A DNA stretch of 8,607 bases, from contig JAKALV010000133.1 in NCBI GenBank assembly GCA_021824055.1, positions 1-8,607 of the forward strand, given 5' to 3'. Source of the DNA: Acidobacteriota bacterium (GTDB lineage Bacteria > Acidobacteriota > Vicinamibacteria > Vicinamibacterales > SCN-69-37). The translations under genes were made by a program, and so were the position numbers. Below the pieces are notes generated by a model, which saw nothing but the letters and a program-made list of their open reading frames with translations, was not told where the DNA came from and ran no database searches. Within the stretch, counting starts at the first letter, position 1; each line of letters opens with the position of its first letter. Below are positions 1-7,104 of the stretch, one piece after another.

Positions 1-639
1 CACGTCGACACACATTTGCTTGAAGCCGTGCGGACGTACGGACCATGGGTCTATGGGATCCTGTTTGCGATCATCTTTGCGGAAACCGGACTGGTGGTGA
101 CCCCTTTTCTCCCGGGTGACTCCCTGCTGTTCGCCATCGGCGCCCTCTCGGTGATCGGCGCAGACGGCTCGGCCCCCGCGCTCAGCCTGCCGCTGGTGAG
201 CGCGCTGCTGATCGCGGCCGCCTACCTGGGCAACACGGTCAACTACTTCATCGGACGGACCATCGGCCCGCGGGTCTTCCAGGCCACCGACAACGACACG
301 ATCTTCGGCAAGTTGCTGAATCGCAGGTATCTGGACCAGGCGCACGCGTTCTTCGAGCGGCACGGCGGCCGTGCCGTGGCCCTCAGCCGATTTGTGCCGA
401 TCGTGCGCACGTTCCTGCCGTTTGTCGCGGGCGCGGGCCGCATGTCTCCGCGGACGTTCATGGTCTACAACCTGGCCGGCGCGGTGGGCTGGGTCGGGCT
501 GTGCGTCGGCGCGGGCGCGCTCTTCGGCAACATCCCCGTCGTGAAACACAACTTCTCACTGGTGGCGCTCGGCATCGTGTTCGTGTCGATCCTGCCGATC
601 GGGATCGAGTACCTGCGGGCGCGGCGCGCGCGGGCCTGA
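1..639 (+). CDS. DedA-family membrane protein (5' end cut by window edge)
   Basis: This is an inner-membrane protein of the DedA/SNARE-associated (VTT domain) family. Members help maintain membrane lipid and proton-motive-force balance, and some are undecaprenyl-phosphate or phospholipid flippases. The frame is open from base 1, and the first codons (HVDTHL) resemble the N-terminus of E. coli DedA (HIDVHL as I remember it). The true start is therefore probably about a dozen residues upstream, not at the TTG at 16. Counting from the codon at base 1, the family's key acidic residues are E28 (FAETGLVVTPF) and D40 (LPGDSLLF). The paired arginines are R130 and R136 in SRFVPIVRTFLPFVAG. Hydrophobic segments lie near residues 18-47, 65-85, 150-175 and 182-202, with a basic tail ending RARRARA. 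About 212 residues are visible, near full length for the family (about 220). It converges with the glycosyltransferase at 760-2478. The family call is very secure; the lipid substrate is not determined. Confidence 0.95.
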   Translation, partial: HVDTHLLEAVRTYGPWVYGILFAIIFAETGLVVTPFLPGDSLLFAIGALSVIGADGSAPALSLPLVSALLIAAAYLGNTVNYFIGRTIGPRVFQATDNDTIFGKLLNRRYLDQAHAFFERHGGRAVALSRFVPIVRTFLPFVAGAGRMSPRTFMVYNLAGAVGWVGLCVGAGALFGNIPVVKHNFSLVALGIVFVSILPIGIEYLRARRARA

Positions 640-648
640 CGGTCGGTA

Positions 649-719
649 CCCCGGGCCTGAAGGCCCGGGGCTCCACACGTCTGGGCCCGGGGCTCCACAC
701 CCGGGCCTGAAGGCCCGGG
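649..719. terminator. Two strong hairpins, possible bidirectional transcription end
   Basis: The first inverted repeat pairs 649-658 with 661-670 perfectly, which in practice gives a 9 bp all-GC stem closed by a TGAA loop. The second pairs 700-708 with 711-719 and has the same loop. They sit 10 to 80 bases after the DedA stop and 41 to 111 bases after the glycosyltransferase stop, so either transcript could end here. No T-tract follows on either strand, so classical intrinsic termination is unproven. Blocking of 3' exonucleases or of read-through antisense transcription is equally possible. Confidence 0.4.
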
Positions 720-747
720 GCTCCACACGTCCGCGGCCCGGGGCTCC
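649..747. repeat. REP-like GC-rich repeat cluster between convergent genes
   Basis: Four copies of GGCCCGGGGCTCC lie at 662-674, 684-696, 712-724 and 735-747. Copies 1 and 3 also carry a left arm, so 650-680 and 700-730 are identical over 31 bases at a 50 bp period. Copies 2 and 4 lack that arm. The cluster fills nearly all of the 120 bp between the DedA stop (639) and the glycosyltransferase stop (760). It has no coding potential. It resembles intergenic REP-type palindromes, but the genome-wide copy number cannot be seen from here. Confidence 0.85.
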
Positions 748-759
748 GGACGCTTCGGG

Positions 760-2478
760 CTACGGCAAAGGACGATTGGTGACGATCACCACTTCGCCCC
801 AGATCTGCCGGCGCAGAAATCGGCCGACGTTGCCGACAACGGCCGGCTCCGAATGGAGCCAGATCACCGGACGCCCGGTCCGGCTCAGGATGGGGAGGTC
901 GCGCTTTCGCATCACGGCGTAGGTCCGGCCGGGCCCGTTCCACGTGGCCAGCAATTCGGCGCGCCGCTCGGCCTGCTGCACGGGATGGTCCACGTAAAAT
1001 CGCAGACTCGCCTTCCATCGACCCTGGCGGTAGATCACGATGTGATCGGCCGCCTCGACGCGCGGACGCAGCCACTTGCCGAGATCGGCGCCGGGACGCG
1101 TGCCGTCGAACGCCGGAAATCCCACCAGCACCACGCCGCCGTACAGGATCAGCAGCGGAACGACCAATACCCCAATGTTTCGCGGCACCCGCAGCTCGTG
1201 CGTGTACAGGTAGGCGATCCACACCACGCCGCCGGCGATGACGGCCAGGCAGATCGCGAGGGCGCCTGGGGGAAGCCTGAGGCCCACGGTGTACAGCGCC
1301 CTGACGCCGGCCCACCCGATCACGAGCAGCAGCACGCCGGTCAGCACGAGGCTGAACGAGGTGAACCGGTATCGGCGCGACGGATCCGTCGCGGCCGCCT
1401 GCCAGGCATCGGCGGCCAGCAAGCCAATCGCGGGCGCGATCGGATAGATGTAGTGGTCCAGCTTGAAGCGCGAGGCTGAAAAGAACACGAACACGACGGC
1501 CACCCAGGCCCAGAGGATGACGCGCCGCGGGTTGAGAATCCGGCCGGTGTCACGGTGCCACCACGCGTCGAACAGTCCCCCGATCGCGACAATCGTCCAG
1601 GGACCCAGCGCCGAGAACACGACGCGGACGTAAAAGAACGGATAGAAACTGCGGCGATAGAGGGGCGCCGCGAACAACTGCACGTTGTTGTAGAGCACGT
1701 AGCCGTCGATGAACCGCTGGCCGAACGCCCGCCACATCAGGAGGAACCACGGCAGCGCCAGGACCACCGCCGCCGTCAGGCCGGTGATCCAGTGGATGCG
1801 CCGCAGCACCGCCCGCGTCTCGGCCGACAGCGCCGCGGCCAGCCCCGCGGCCACGACGATGATGAGCACGAACGGCCCTTTGATCTGGATGGCAAGCGAC
1901 AGCAGGAGGAAGCCTGGAATCTGCAGCCGTGGACGGTTCTCGAGCGCGGACACCACCAGCAACGCCAACGCCCCGAACAGGAACGCATTGAAGATCATGT
2001 CGAAGATCGCGAAGCTGGACAGCACGAACGTGAGCGGCATCAGGGCGAGCATGAGTGCGCCTCGTTCGCCGGTCTCGCCGCCGAATAGCCGCCGGCCGAA
2101 CCACCAGGTCGTGGCCAGCAGGGCCAGCGCGGCAAAGGCCGTCGGCACCCGCGCGCCGAGCTCCGTTTCGCCGAACACCGCGAACGACGCCGCCTGCAGC
2201 CAATGGAACAGCGCCGGCTTGTCGATCACGGGGTTCCCGTCGATGCGCGGAACGAGATAGTCGCCCGACGATCGCATCTCGCGCGTAATTTGCGCGTAGT
2301 GCGCTTCATCCGGATCGATCAGCGGCAGATAGGACAGCCGCCAGAAGATCACGACCCAGCACACGGCCGCCCACATGGCCACACGCACGGCCCGCGACAG
2401 GAGGGGGGATCGCGGCGTCGACGACGTACCTTCAGCGGCGCCGGGGGAGGTCGGCGATAGGGGCATTGGCGGTGACAT
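760..2478 (-). CDS. ArnT/PMT-like membrane glycosyltransferase
   Basis: This is a 572-residue polytopic inner-membrane protein of the GT39/GT83 type (ArnT/PMT-like). The family moves a sugar from a polyprenyl-phosphate donor to lipid, glycan or protein on the periplasmic side. A proline-rich, probably disordered tail (residues 1-29) precedes the first membrane segment (about 33-50). The first periplasmic loop then carries DPDEAHYAQI (55-64), where the family's catalytic Asp sits, and YLVPRIDGNPVIDKPALFHW (74-93). Many hydrophobic segments follow, then FKLDHYIYPIAPA (about 338-350) and a soluble C-terminal domain (about 470-572). The ATG at 2478 was chosen because the frame, open to 2589, would otherwise run over the neighbouring gene start at 2500, and the extra residues are charged and unlike the family. 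No good Shine-Dalgarno precedes 2478; ATG 2466 is an alternative. No 4-amino-arabinose genes are nearby, so donor and acceptor are unknown and the name arnT is not justified. Confidence 0.9.
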   Translation of the reverse strand: MSPPMPLSPTSPGAAEGTSSTPRSPLLSRAVRVAMWAAVCWVVIFWRLSYLPLIDPDEAHYAQITREMRSSGDYLVPRIDGNPVIDKPALFHWLQAASFAVFGETELGARVPTAFAALALLATTWWFGRRLFGGETGERGALMLALMPLTFVLSSFAIFDMIFNAFLFGALALLVVSALENRPRLQIPGFLLLSLAIQIKGPFVLIIVVAAGLAAALSAETRAVLRRIHWITGLTAAVVLALPWFLLMWRAFGQRFIDGYVLYNNVQLFAAPLYRRSFYPFFYVRVVFSALGPWTIVAIGGLFDAWWHRDTGRILNPRRVILWAWVAVVFVFFSASRFKLDHYIYPIAPAIGLLAADAWQAAATDPSRRYRFTSFSLVLTGVLLLVIGWAGVRALYTVGLRLPPGALAICLAVIAGGVVWIAYLYTHELRVPRNIGVLVVPLLILYGGVVLVGFPAFDGTRPGADLGKWLRPRVEAADHIVIYRQGRWKASLRFYVDHPVQQAERRAELLATWNGPGRTYAVMRKRDLPILSRTGRPVIWLHSEPAVVGNVGRFLRRQIWGEVVIVTNRPLP

Positions 2479-2499
2479 GATACTCAGCAGGCAGCATTC
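2479..2499. promoter_or_regulatory. 21 bp gap between divergent start codons
   Basis: The glycosyltransferase (ATG at 2478, -) and the transporter (ATG at 2500, +) start back to back with only 21 bases between them. That is too short for two promoters, so at least one must lie inside the other gene's first codons. A weak purine run (AGCAGG at 2486-2491) could serve as the transporter's ribosome binding site. I see no convincing -35/-10 pair on either strand here. Confidence 0.5.
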
Positions 2500-3675
2500 A
2501 TGGCACTCATATTCATTCTGATCACGGTCTTCATCGACATGCTCGGGCTCGGAATCCTCATTCCGGTCATTCCGTTCGTCGTGCGCCAATTCAGCGAGAG
2601 CGCGTTCACGGTGGGGCTGCTCTCGATGTCGTTCGCGCTGTTCCAGTTCTTTGCGGCGCCGATCCTGGGCCGTCTGTCGGACCGGTACGGGCGGCGCCCC
2701 CTCCTGTTGGTGAGCCTGTTCGGCTCAGCCATCGGCTACGTCCTGTTCGGCCTCGCCCACTCGCTCGCGATGCTCTTCACCGCGCGCATGGTGGACGGCA
2801 TCAGCGGCGGCAACATCTCGATCGCGCAGGCCTACATCGCCGATGTCACCGAACCCAAGGACCGGTCGCGCAACTTTGGACTCGTCGGCGCGGTCTTCGC
2901 GCTGGGATTCATCATCGGGCCCGCCATCGGCGGCGCGTTGAGCCACTACTGGGGCCTGGCGGCGCCGGCGCTTTTCGCCGCCGCGCTGGCCTTCGGCAAC
3001 ACGCTGCTGGGCTTTTTCGTGCTGCCGGAAACACGGCCCGCGGCGAAGCGGACGCGCGCGCCGATGACGTTCCGCTCGCTCAACCCGATCGGGAGCGTGA
3101 TGCGCGGGATGCAGCACCAGCATCTCGGCCCGGTGTTCCTCGCCATCTTCGCTTTCAACGTCGCGTTCAGCGGGCTGCAGTCGAACTTCTCGCTATTCAC
3201 GCTGGCGCGATTCGGCTGGGGCCCGCAGGAGAACGCCGTCCTTTTCAGCGCGATCGGCATCAGCGGCGCGCTGACCCAGGGCCTGATCATGCGCCGCGTC
3301 GTGAAAGTCTTCCGCGACCAGTCGATCGCGACCGCCGGCCTGCTGATTCAGAGCGCGGCCTACATGTGCATCGCGTTCGCGCGGGCGCCGTGGATGATCT
3401 TTCTCTGGTCGTCGGCGATGGCGCTCGGCGTGGGCATCACGACGCCGACGCTGTCGGGCATCGTGTCCACCAGCGTCTCGGACCAGGAGCAGGGCGTGAT
3501 GCTCGGCACCGTGCAATCAGTGTCCGCCCTCACGCGCATCGTCGGCCCCCTGTGGGCGGGCTTCGTGTTCGACTGGCTGGGCCCGGGCTCGCCGTACTGG
3601 AGCGGCGCGATCTTCATTGCGATTGCCGCCGCGCTCATCGTCGGAGCGCGGCCGAGGCGGCATCAACCGGCGTGA
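2500..3675 (+). CDS. TetA-like DHA1 drug:H+ antiporter (MFS)
   Basis: This 391-residue inner-membrane protein belongs to the major facilitator superfamily, DHA1 branch (12-helix proton antiporters). It looks most like TetA-type tetracycline and multidrug exporters. The first helix carries an acidic residue in FIDMLGLGILIPVIPF (residues 11-26). Motif A, GRLSDRYGRRP, is at 57-67 between helices 2 and 3. R96 lies in TARMVDGISGGN. Motif C of antiporters (GAVFALGFIIGPAIGG) is at about 130-145 in helix 5. A basic cytoplasmic loop after PETR (about 175-205) joins the two halves, and the chain ends in a short basic tail. Length and start fit the family: TetA-like proteins begin just before this helix. 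It diverges from the glycosyltransferase and converges with the RND operon. The substrate cannot be read from sequence, and a tetracycline claim would be unsafe. Confidence 0.93.
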   Translation: MALIFILITVFIDMLGLGILIPVIPFVVRQFSESAFTVGLLSMSFALFQFFAAPILGRLSDRYGRRPLLLVSLFGSAIGYVLFGLAHSLAMLFTARMVDGISGGNISIAQAYIADVTEPKDRSRNFGLVGAVFALGFIIGPAIGGALSHYWGLAAPALFAAALAFGNTLLGFFVLPETRPAAKRTRAPMTFRSLNPIGSVMRGMQHQHLGPVFLAIFAFNVAFSGLQSNFSLFTLARFGWGPQENAVLFSAIGISGALTQGLIMRRVVKVFRDQSIATAGLLIQSAAYMCIAFARAPWMIFLWSSAMALGVGITTPTLSGIVSTSVSDQEQGVMLGTVQSVSALTRIVGPLWAGFVFDWLGPGSPYWSGAIFIAIAAALIVGARPRRHQPA

Positions 3676-3700
3676 CCGCCCCAGATCAAGGGCAGCTCAC

Positions 3701-3758
3701 CATGAAGCGCATGAAGAAGGTCAAGATCACCGCACGCGGAGCCGCGGAGTGCGCGGAG
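3701..3758. repeat. Short tandem heptamers left of the palindrome
   Basis: Two kinds of short tandem repeat follow the transporter stop. CATGAAG occurs at 3701-3707 and 3710-3716 with a 9-base period, followed by the related GGTCAAG. CGCGGAG occurs at 3735-3741, 3743-3749 and 3752-3758 with spacers of one and two bases. Their complements appear on the other side of the palindrome at 3923-3983. No gene is supported here: the short frames through it are repeat translations. Confidence 0.7.
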
Positions 3759-3766
3759 AGACCGTC

Positions 3767-3908
3767 TGCGGGCCTGGCGGCCGCCTCCGGCGGCCGGCCG
3801 GGGTGAGGCAGAGCGGAAACGAAAGAGCTCCAGGCATTCGAGGCGCTCTTTCGTTTCCGCTCTGCCTCACCCCGGCTAGCCCGGCGAAGCCGGGCCACCA
3901 GGCCCGCA
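3767..3908. repeat. 142 bp nested inverted repeat (two head-to-head REP-like units)
   Basis: The outer arms pair perfectly over 11 bases (3767-3777 with 3898-3908). The inner arms pair perfectly over 32 bases (3797-3828 with 3845-3876) around a 16-base loop; two more pairs (3830-3831 with 3842-3843) form after one mismatch. Between them each side carries its own local hairpin: 3778-3785 with 3789-3796 (loop TCC) on the left, and 3879-3885 with 3889-3895 (loop GAA) on the right. The two local stems differ in sequence but each is self-complementary. This resembles a bacterial interspersed mosaic element made of two inverted REP units. No transposase is encoded and I see no clear target-site duplication. 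It sits between the 3' ends of two convergent genes, so it could also stop transcription from both sides. Confidence 0.9.
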
Positions 3909-3922
3909 TCGAACCAGCCTTT

Positions 3923-3983
3923 CTTCACGTTCTTCAAGCCTTCATGGTTGGTGTTGGCTCTTGAACTCCTCCGCGTCTCCGCG
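3923..3983. repeat. Short tandem heptamers right of the palindrome
   Basis: CTTCACG (3923-3929), CTTCAAG (3932-3938) and CTTCATG (3940-3946) repeat with a spacing of 8 to 9 bases. CTCCGCG follows at 3969-3975 and 3977-3983. These are the complements of the CATGAAG and CGCGGAG repeats at 3701-3758. The CTCCGCG copies end 11 bases before the RND pump stop codon. Otherwise I see nothing in 3909-3994. Confidence 0.65.
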
Positions 3984-3994
3984 TGAGCCCGCTC

Positions 3995-6900
3995 TTACAC
4001 CTTCAGCACGTCATCGTCCTTGGCCACCAGCGCATAGAGCACCGGCGCGAGGAACACGGACAGCGCCAGTCGCGAGATCAACCCGCCGACGATGACGATG
4101 GCGAAGGGCTTTTGCGAGTCACTGCCGATGCCGGTGGACATCGCTGCGGGCAGCAGGCCGAGGCAGGCCACGATGGCGGTCATCATGATCGGCCGCAAGC
4201 GCAAGAGGGACGCCTCGAACGTCGCGGTCGCGATGCTCTTGCCTTCCAGCCGCAGCTTGTTGATGAACGAATAGAGGATGACGCTCGTCTGCACGGCCAC
4301 GCCCATCAGCGCCACGAAGCCGAAGCCGGACGATACGCTGAAATTCGTGCCGGTCAGTTTGAGCGCCAGCAGGCCGCCCACCGGCACCGTGACCAGCACG
4401 CTGAAGATGATGATCAGCGGGAACTTGATGTTGCCGTACAGCGCGAACAGGATCAGCAGGATCAGGCCGATGGTGAGCGGAATGATCACCATCATCTGCG
4501 CCCGCGCGGCCAGGTAATCCTTGTACTCGCCGCCCCAGTCGAACGTGTAGCCGATCGGCAGCGACACCGCCTTGGCCACCTGCGCCTTGGCGTCCTGCAC
4601 CGCGCTGGCAAGGTCGCGTCCTTCCACGCTGAACTGCAGGCCGATGAAGCGCGAATTCCCCTCGCGATAGATGAACGATGCGCCCTTGTCGATCTTGATG
4701 TCCGCAAACTGGCTGAGCGGCAGATGCTGGCCGTCGGGCGTCGCGATCAGCAGGTTCTTGATCGCGTCCATGTTCTGGCGAAACGGCTCCTGCAGCCGCA
4801 CGACGAGGTCGAACGACCGCTCGCCTTGAATCACCTGCGTCGCGGCCGATCCGCCGACGGCGGTCTCGATCAGCGTGTTGATGTCGGCGACGTTCAGGCC
4901 GTACTGCGCGATTTTGGCCCGATCCGGCTCGATCGTGAGGCTGGGCTGCCCGAGTTCGCGCACGAGCGTGATGTCCGTGATGCCCGGCACCTTCGCGATC
5001 ACCGACCGCACGGCTTCGGCTTTCGTCTCGAGCGTGTTCAAGTCGGGGCCGAAGATCTTGACCGCGAGCGAGCTCTTCAACCCGGTCGATGCCTCGTCCA
5101 CCGCGTCCTCGGCCGGCTGCGTGTAGTTGAAGATGATGCCCGGAAACGCCTTGAGCTTCTCGTCGATCGCGGCGATCAACTGGGGCTTGGTGCGGATCGG
5201 GCCGCGCCACGCCGGGTCGCTGTAGGGCTTGAGCCCGACGTAGTACTCGTCGTTGAAGAACCCGATCGGGTCGGTGCCGCCATCGTCGCGTCCGAGCTCG
5301 TTGGCCACGGTGGTCACCTGCGGGAATCCGAGCAGCAGGCTCCGCACCTGCGGCGCCAGCTTCGACGACTCGTCGAATGAGATCGTGTACGGCATCGTCG
5401 CGCGCACCCAGATCGCGCCCTCGTCGAGATGCGGCATGAACTCGGCGCCGATCGTCGGAACCAGCAGCAGCGATGCGCCGAACACGACGACGCAGAACGT
5501 GAGCGTGGCCGTCCGGTAGCGGAGGCACAGGCCCAGCAGCCGGCCGTAGGCACTGCGCACGTGTTCGTACAGGTTGACGGTCGGTTCCTTCACGTGCTTC
5601 CGCAGGAAGTACGCGCACAGCACGGGCAGCAGCGTCAGCGTGCAGAGCAGCGAGCCGACGAGCGCAAAGGACATCGTGTCGGCCATCGGCCGGAACAGGC
5701 GTCCGGACGGTCCGGTCAGCACGTAGATGGGCAGATAGCCCGCGATGATGACGGCGATGGCGTAGAAGATGGGCCGTTCCACGTCGCGCGCCGCGGCGCG
5801 AATCACCTCGATGAGCTCAAACGGCTTGCCTTCCCGTGCCGCAATCTCGCGGAAGATGTTCTCCACCATCACGACGGCGCCATCGACGATCATGCCGAAA
5901 TCGATCGCGCCGATCGACAGCAGGTTTGCGGGAATGTGCGCCCAGTCGAGACAGATGAACGAGAACAGCAGCGCGAACGGGATCGTGACGGCGACGATGA
6001 GCGCGGTGCGCACGCTGAAGAGGAACAACCCGAGAATGACGAGCACGATCAGCATGCCGCGCAGCAGGTTGGCTTCCACCGTCTTCGTGGTTTCGTCGAT
6101 CAGCGAGGTGCGGTCGTAGTACGGCACGATCTTCACGTCGGGCGGCAGCACGGTCTTGTTCAGCGTGTCGGTCATCGCCTCGACCTTCTTGAGCACGACC
6201 TGCGCCTGCTCGCCGGCCTGCATGAGGATGACGCCTTCGACCGCGTCGTCCTGCTTCATGTACCCGAACTGGCCCAGCCGTGGCGCGTGATCGATGGTCA
6301 CGGTGCCGACGTCGCGAATGTAGGTGGGAATGCCGTTGTGCGTCGCCACCACGATGTTGCCGATGTCCGCCAGGCTCTTCACCTGGCCGAGGCCGCGGAC
6401 GTAGAAGAACTGACCGCCCTGCGAGTAGAACCCGCCGCCGGCGTTCGCGTTGTTGGCCGCCAGCTGGTCGGTGATCTGCGGCACCGTGACGCCGTACGCA
6501 AACAGCCGCTTCGGATCAAGCTGCACCTGGTACTGCATCGTCGTCCCGCCGAGGCCGGCGTCGTCGGCCACGCCGGGAATCGACCGGTAGCGTCGGGAGA
6601 TCACCCAGTCTTCGAGGATCTTCAGCTCCTGCGCGGTCCGGTCCGGGCTCTGCAGCACGTAGCGGTAGATGAGCCCGCTCGGACTGAAGAGCGGCGACAT
6701 GCCCGGCGTGGTGCCCGCCGGCACCTCCGCGTTGGGGATCCGCTCGAACGCCTGCTGCCGCGCGAAGTACGGATCGGTGTCGTACGCGAAGTTCATCGTC
6801 ACCGACGACAGGCCGTAGAGCGAGATCGAACGCAGCGCATCCAGCTTGGGAATGCCGTTCATCTCCACTTCCAGCGGGATGGTGATCTGCCGCTCCACTT

Positions 6901-7078
6901 CCTCGGCGGCATGACCGGGCCACTGCGTCACGATCTGCACGCGCGGCGGCGCCAGGTCCGGATAGGCGTCGATCGGCAGGCGCTGGAAAGACAACACACC
7001 CCATCCGAGCAGCCCGGCCATGGCGACCACGACCATGAAGCGCTGCGACAGGGCGAATGAAACGATGCGGTCAATCAT
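3995..7078 (-). CDS. CzcA/CusA-family heavy-metal RND efflux pump
   Basis: This 1027-residue inner-membrane pump belongs to the HME branch of the RND superfamily and exports substrate using the proton gradient. The first helix lies at about 13-30 and is followed by the HME-typical RLPIDAYPDLAPPRVQI (33-49). The first periplasmic domain reaches about residue 335 and includes NAGGGFYSQGGQFFYVRGLG. Helices 2-6 then carry the proton relay signature IDFGMIVDGAVVMVEN (392-407) with D393, D399 and E406. The spacing equals that of CzcA D402/D408/E415. GAEFMPHLDEGAIWVR (544-559) opens the second periplasmic domain, and the last helices end in AKDDDVLKV. DFG...VDGAVVxVEN is the form linked to divalent cations (CzcA type) rather than the CusA copper/silver form. 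The length is normal, with no frameshift. ATG 7078 follows GAGGA by four bases. It lies 26 bp after the adaptor stop and is the last gene of the operon. The specific metal is not proven. Confidence 0.96.
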   Translation of the reverse strand: MIDRIVSFALSQRFMVVVAMAGLLGWGVLSFQRLPIDAYPDLAPPRVQIVTQWPGHAAEEVERQITIPLEVEMNGIPKLDALRSISLYGLSSVTMNFAYDTDPYFARQQAFERIPNAEVPAGTTPGMSPLFSPSGLIYRYVLQSPDRTAQELKILEDWVISRRYRSIPGVADDAGLGGTTMQYQVQLDPKRLFAYGVTVPQITDQLAANNANAGGGFYSQGGQFFYVRGLGQVKSLADIGNIVVATHNGIPTYIRDVGTVTIDHAPRLGQFGYMKQDDAVEGVILMQAGEQAQVVLKKVEAMTDTLNKTVLPPDVKIVPYYDRTSLIDETTKTVEANLLRGMLIVLVILGLFLFSVRTALIVAVTIPFALLFSFICLDWAHIPANLLSIGAIDFGMIVDGAVVMVENIFREIAAREGKPFELIEVIRAAARDVERPIFYAIAVIIAGYLPIYVLTGPSGRLFRPMADTMSFALVGSLLCTLTLLPVLCAYFLRKHVKEPTVNLYEHVRSAYGRLLGLCLRYRTATLTFCVVVFGASLLLVPTIGAEFMPHLDEGAIWVRATMPYTISFDESSKLAPQVRSLLLGFPQVTTVANELGRDDGGTDPIGFFNDEYYVGLKPYSDPAWRGPIRTKPQLIAAIDEKLKAFPGIIFNYTQPAEDAVDEASTGLKSSLAVKIFGPDLNTLETKAEAVRSVIAKVPGITDITLVRELGQPSLTIEPDRAKIAQYGLNVADINTLIETAVGGSAATQVIQGERSFDLVVRLQEPFRQNMDAIKNLLIATPDGQHLPLSQFADIKIDKGASFIYREGNSRFIGLQFSVEGRDLASAVQDAKAQVAKAVSLPIGYTFDWGGEYKDYLAARAQMMVIIPLTIGLILLILFALYGNIKFPLIIIFSVLVTVPVGGLLALKLTGTNFSVSSGFGFVALMGVAVQTSVILYSFINKLRLEGKSIATATFEASLLRLRPIMMTAIVACLGLLPAAMSTGIGSDSQKPFAIVIVGGLISRLALSVFLAPVLYALVAKDDDVLKV

Positions 7079-7082
7079 GGAA

Positions 7083-7087
7083 TCCTC
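7083..7087 (-). promoter_or_regulatory. Ribosome binding site of the RND pump
   Basis: On the - strand GAGGA stands four bases before the ATG at 7078, inside the 26 bp gap after the adaptor stop codon (7105-7107). It supports this start and separate initiation of the pump on the shared mRNA. The spacing is slightly short. Confidence 0.6.
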
Positions 7088-7104
7088 GCGCGGCGGTCAC
7101 GCCG

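Noticed and set aside
16..18. TTG as the start of the DedA gene
   Set aside because: The frame is open to base 1 and the codons before it (HVDTH) match the conserved DedA N-terminus, so the gene starts outside the window.
649..747. CRISPR array
   Set aside because: There are only four short units, with spacers that are themselves repeated and of unequal length, and no cas gene is present.
458..1315. A 285-codon - strand frame spanning the DedA end, the repeat cluster and the glycosyltransferase end
   Set aside because: It is Arg/Pro/Gly-rich, crosses two well-supported genes in another frame and includes translated repeats.
2500..3675. Naming the transporter tetA
   Set aside because: It shares DHA1 motifs with TetA, but nothing visible fixes the substrate and no TetR-like repressor lies beside it. 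The divergent neighbour is a glycosyltransferase.
3767..3908. Insertion sequence or MITE with target-site duplication
   Set aside because: The flanks 3761-3766 and 3909-3914 do not match, no transposase is present, and the internal structure is that of paired REP units.
3617..3964. Small proteins encoded on both strands across 3617-3964
   Set aside because: These frames translate the inverted repeat, so similar peptides appear on both strands. They have no recognisable family and no ribosome binding site.
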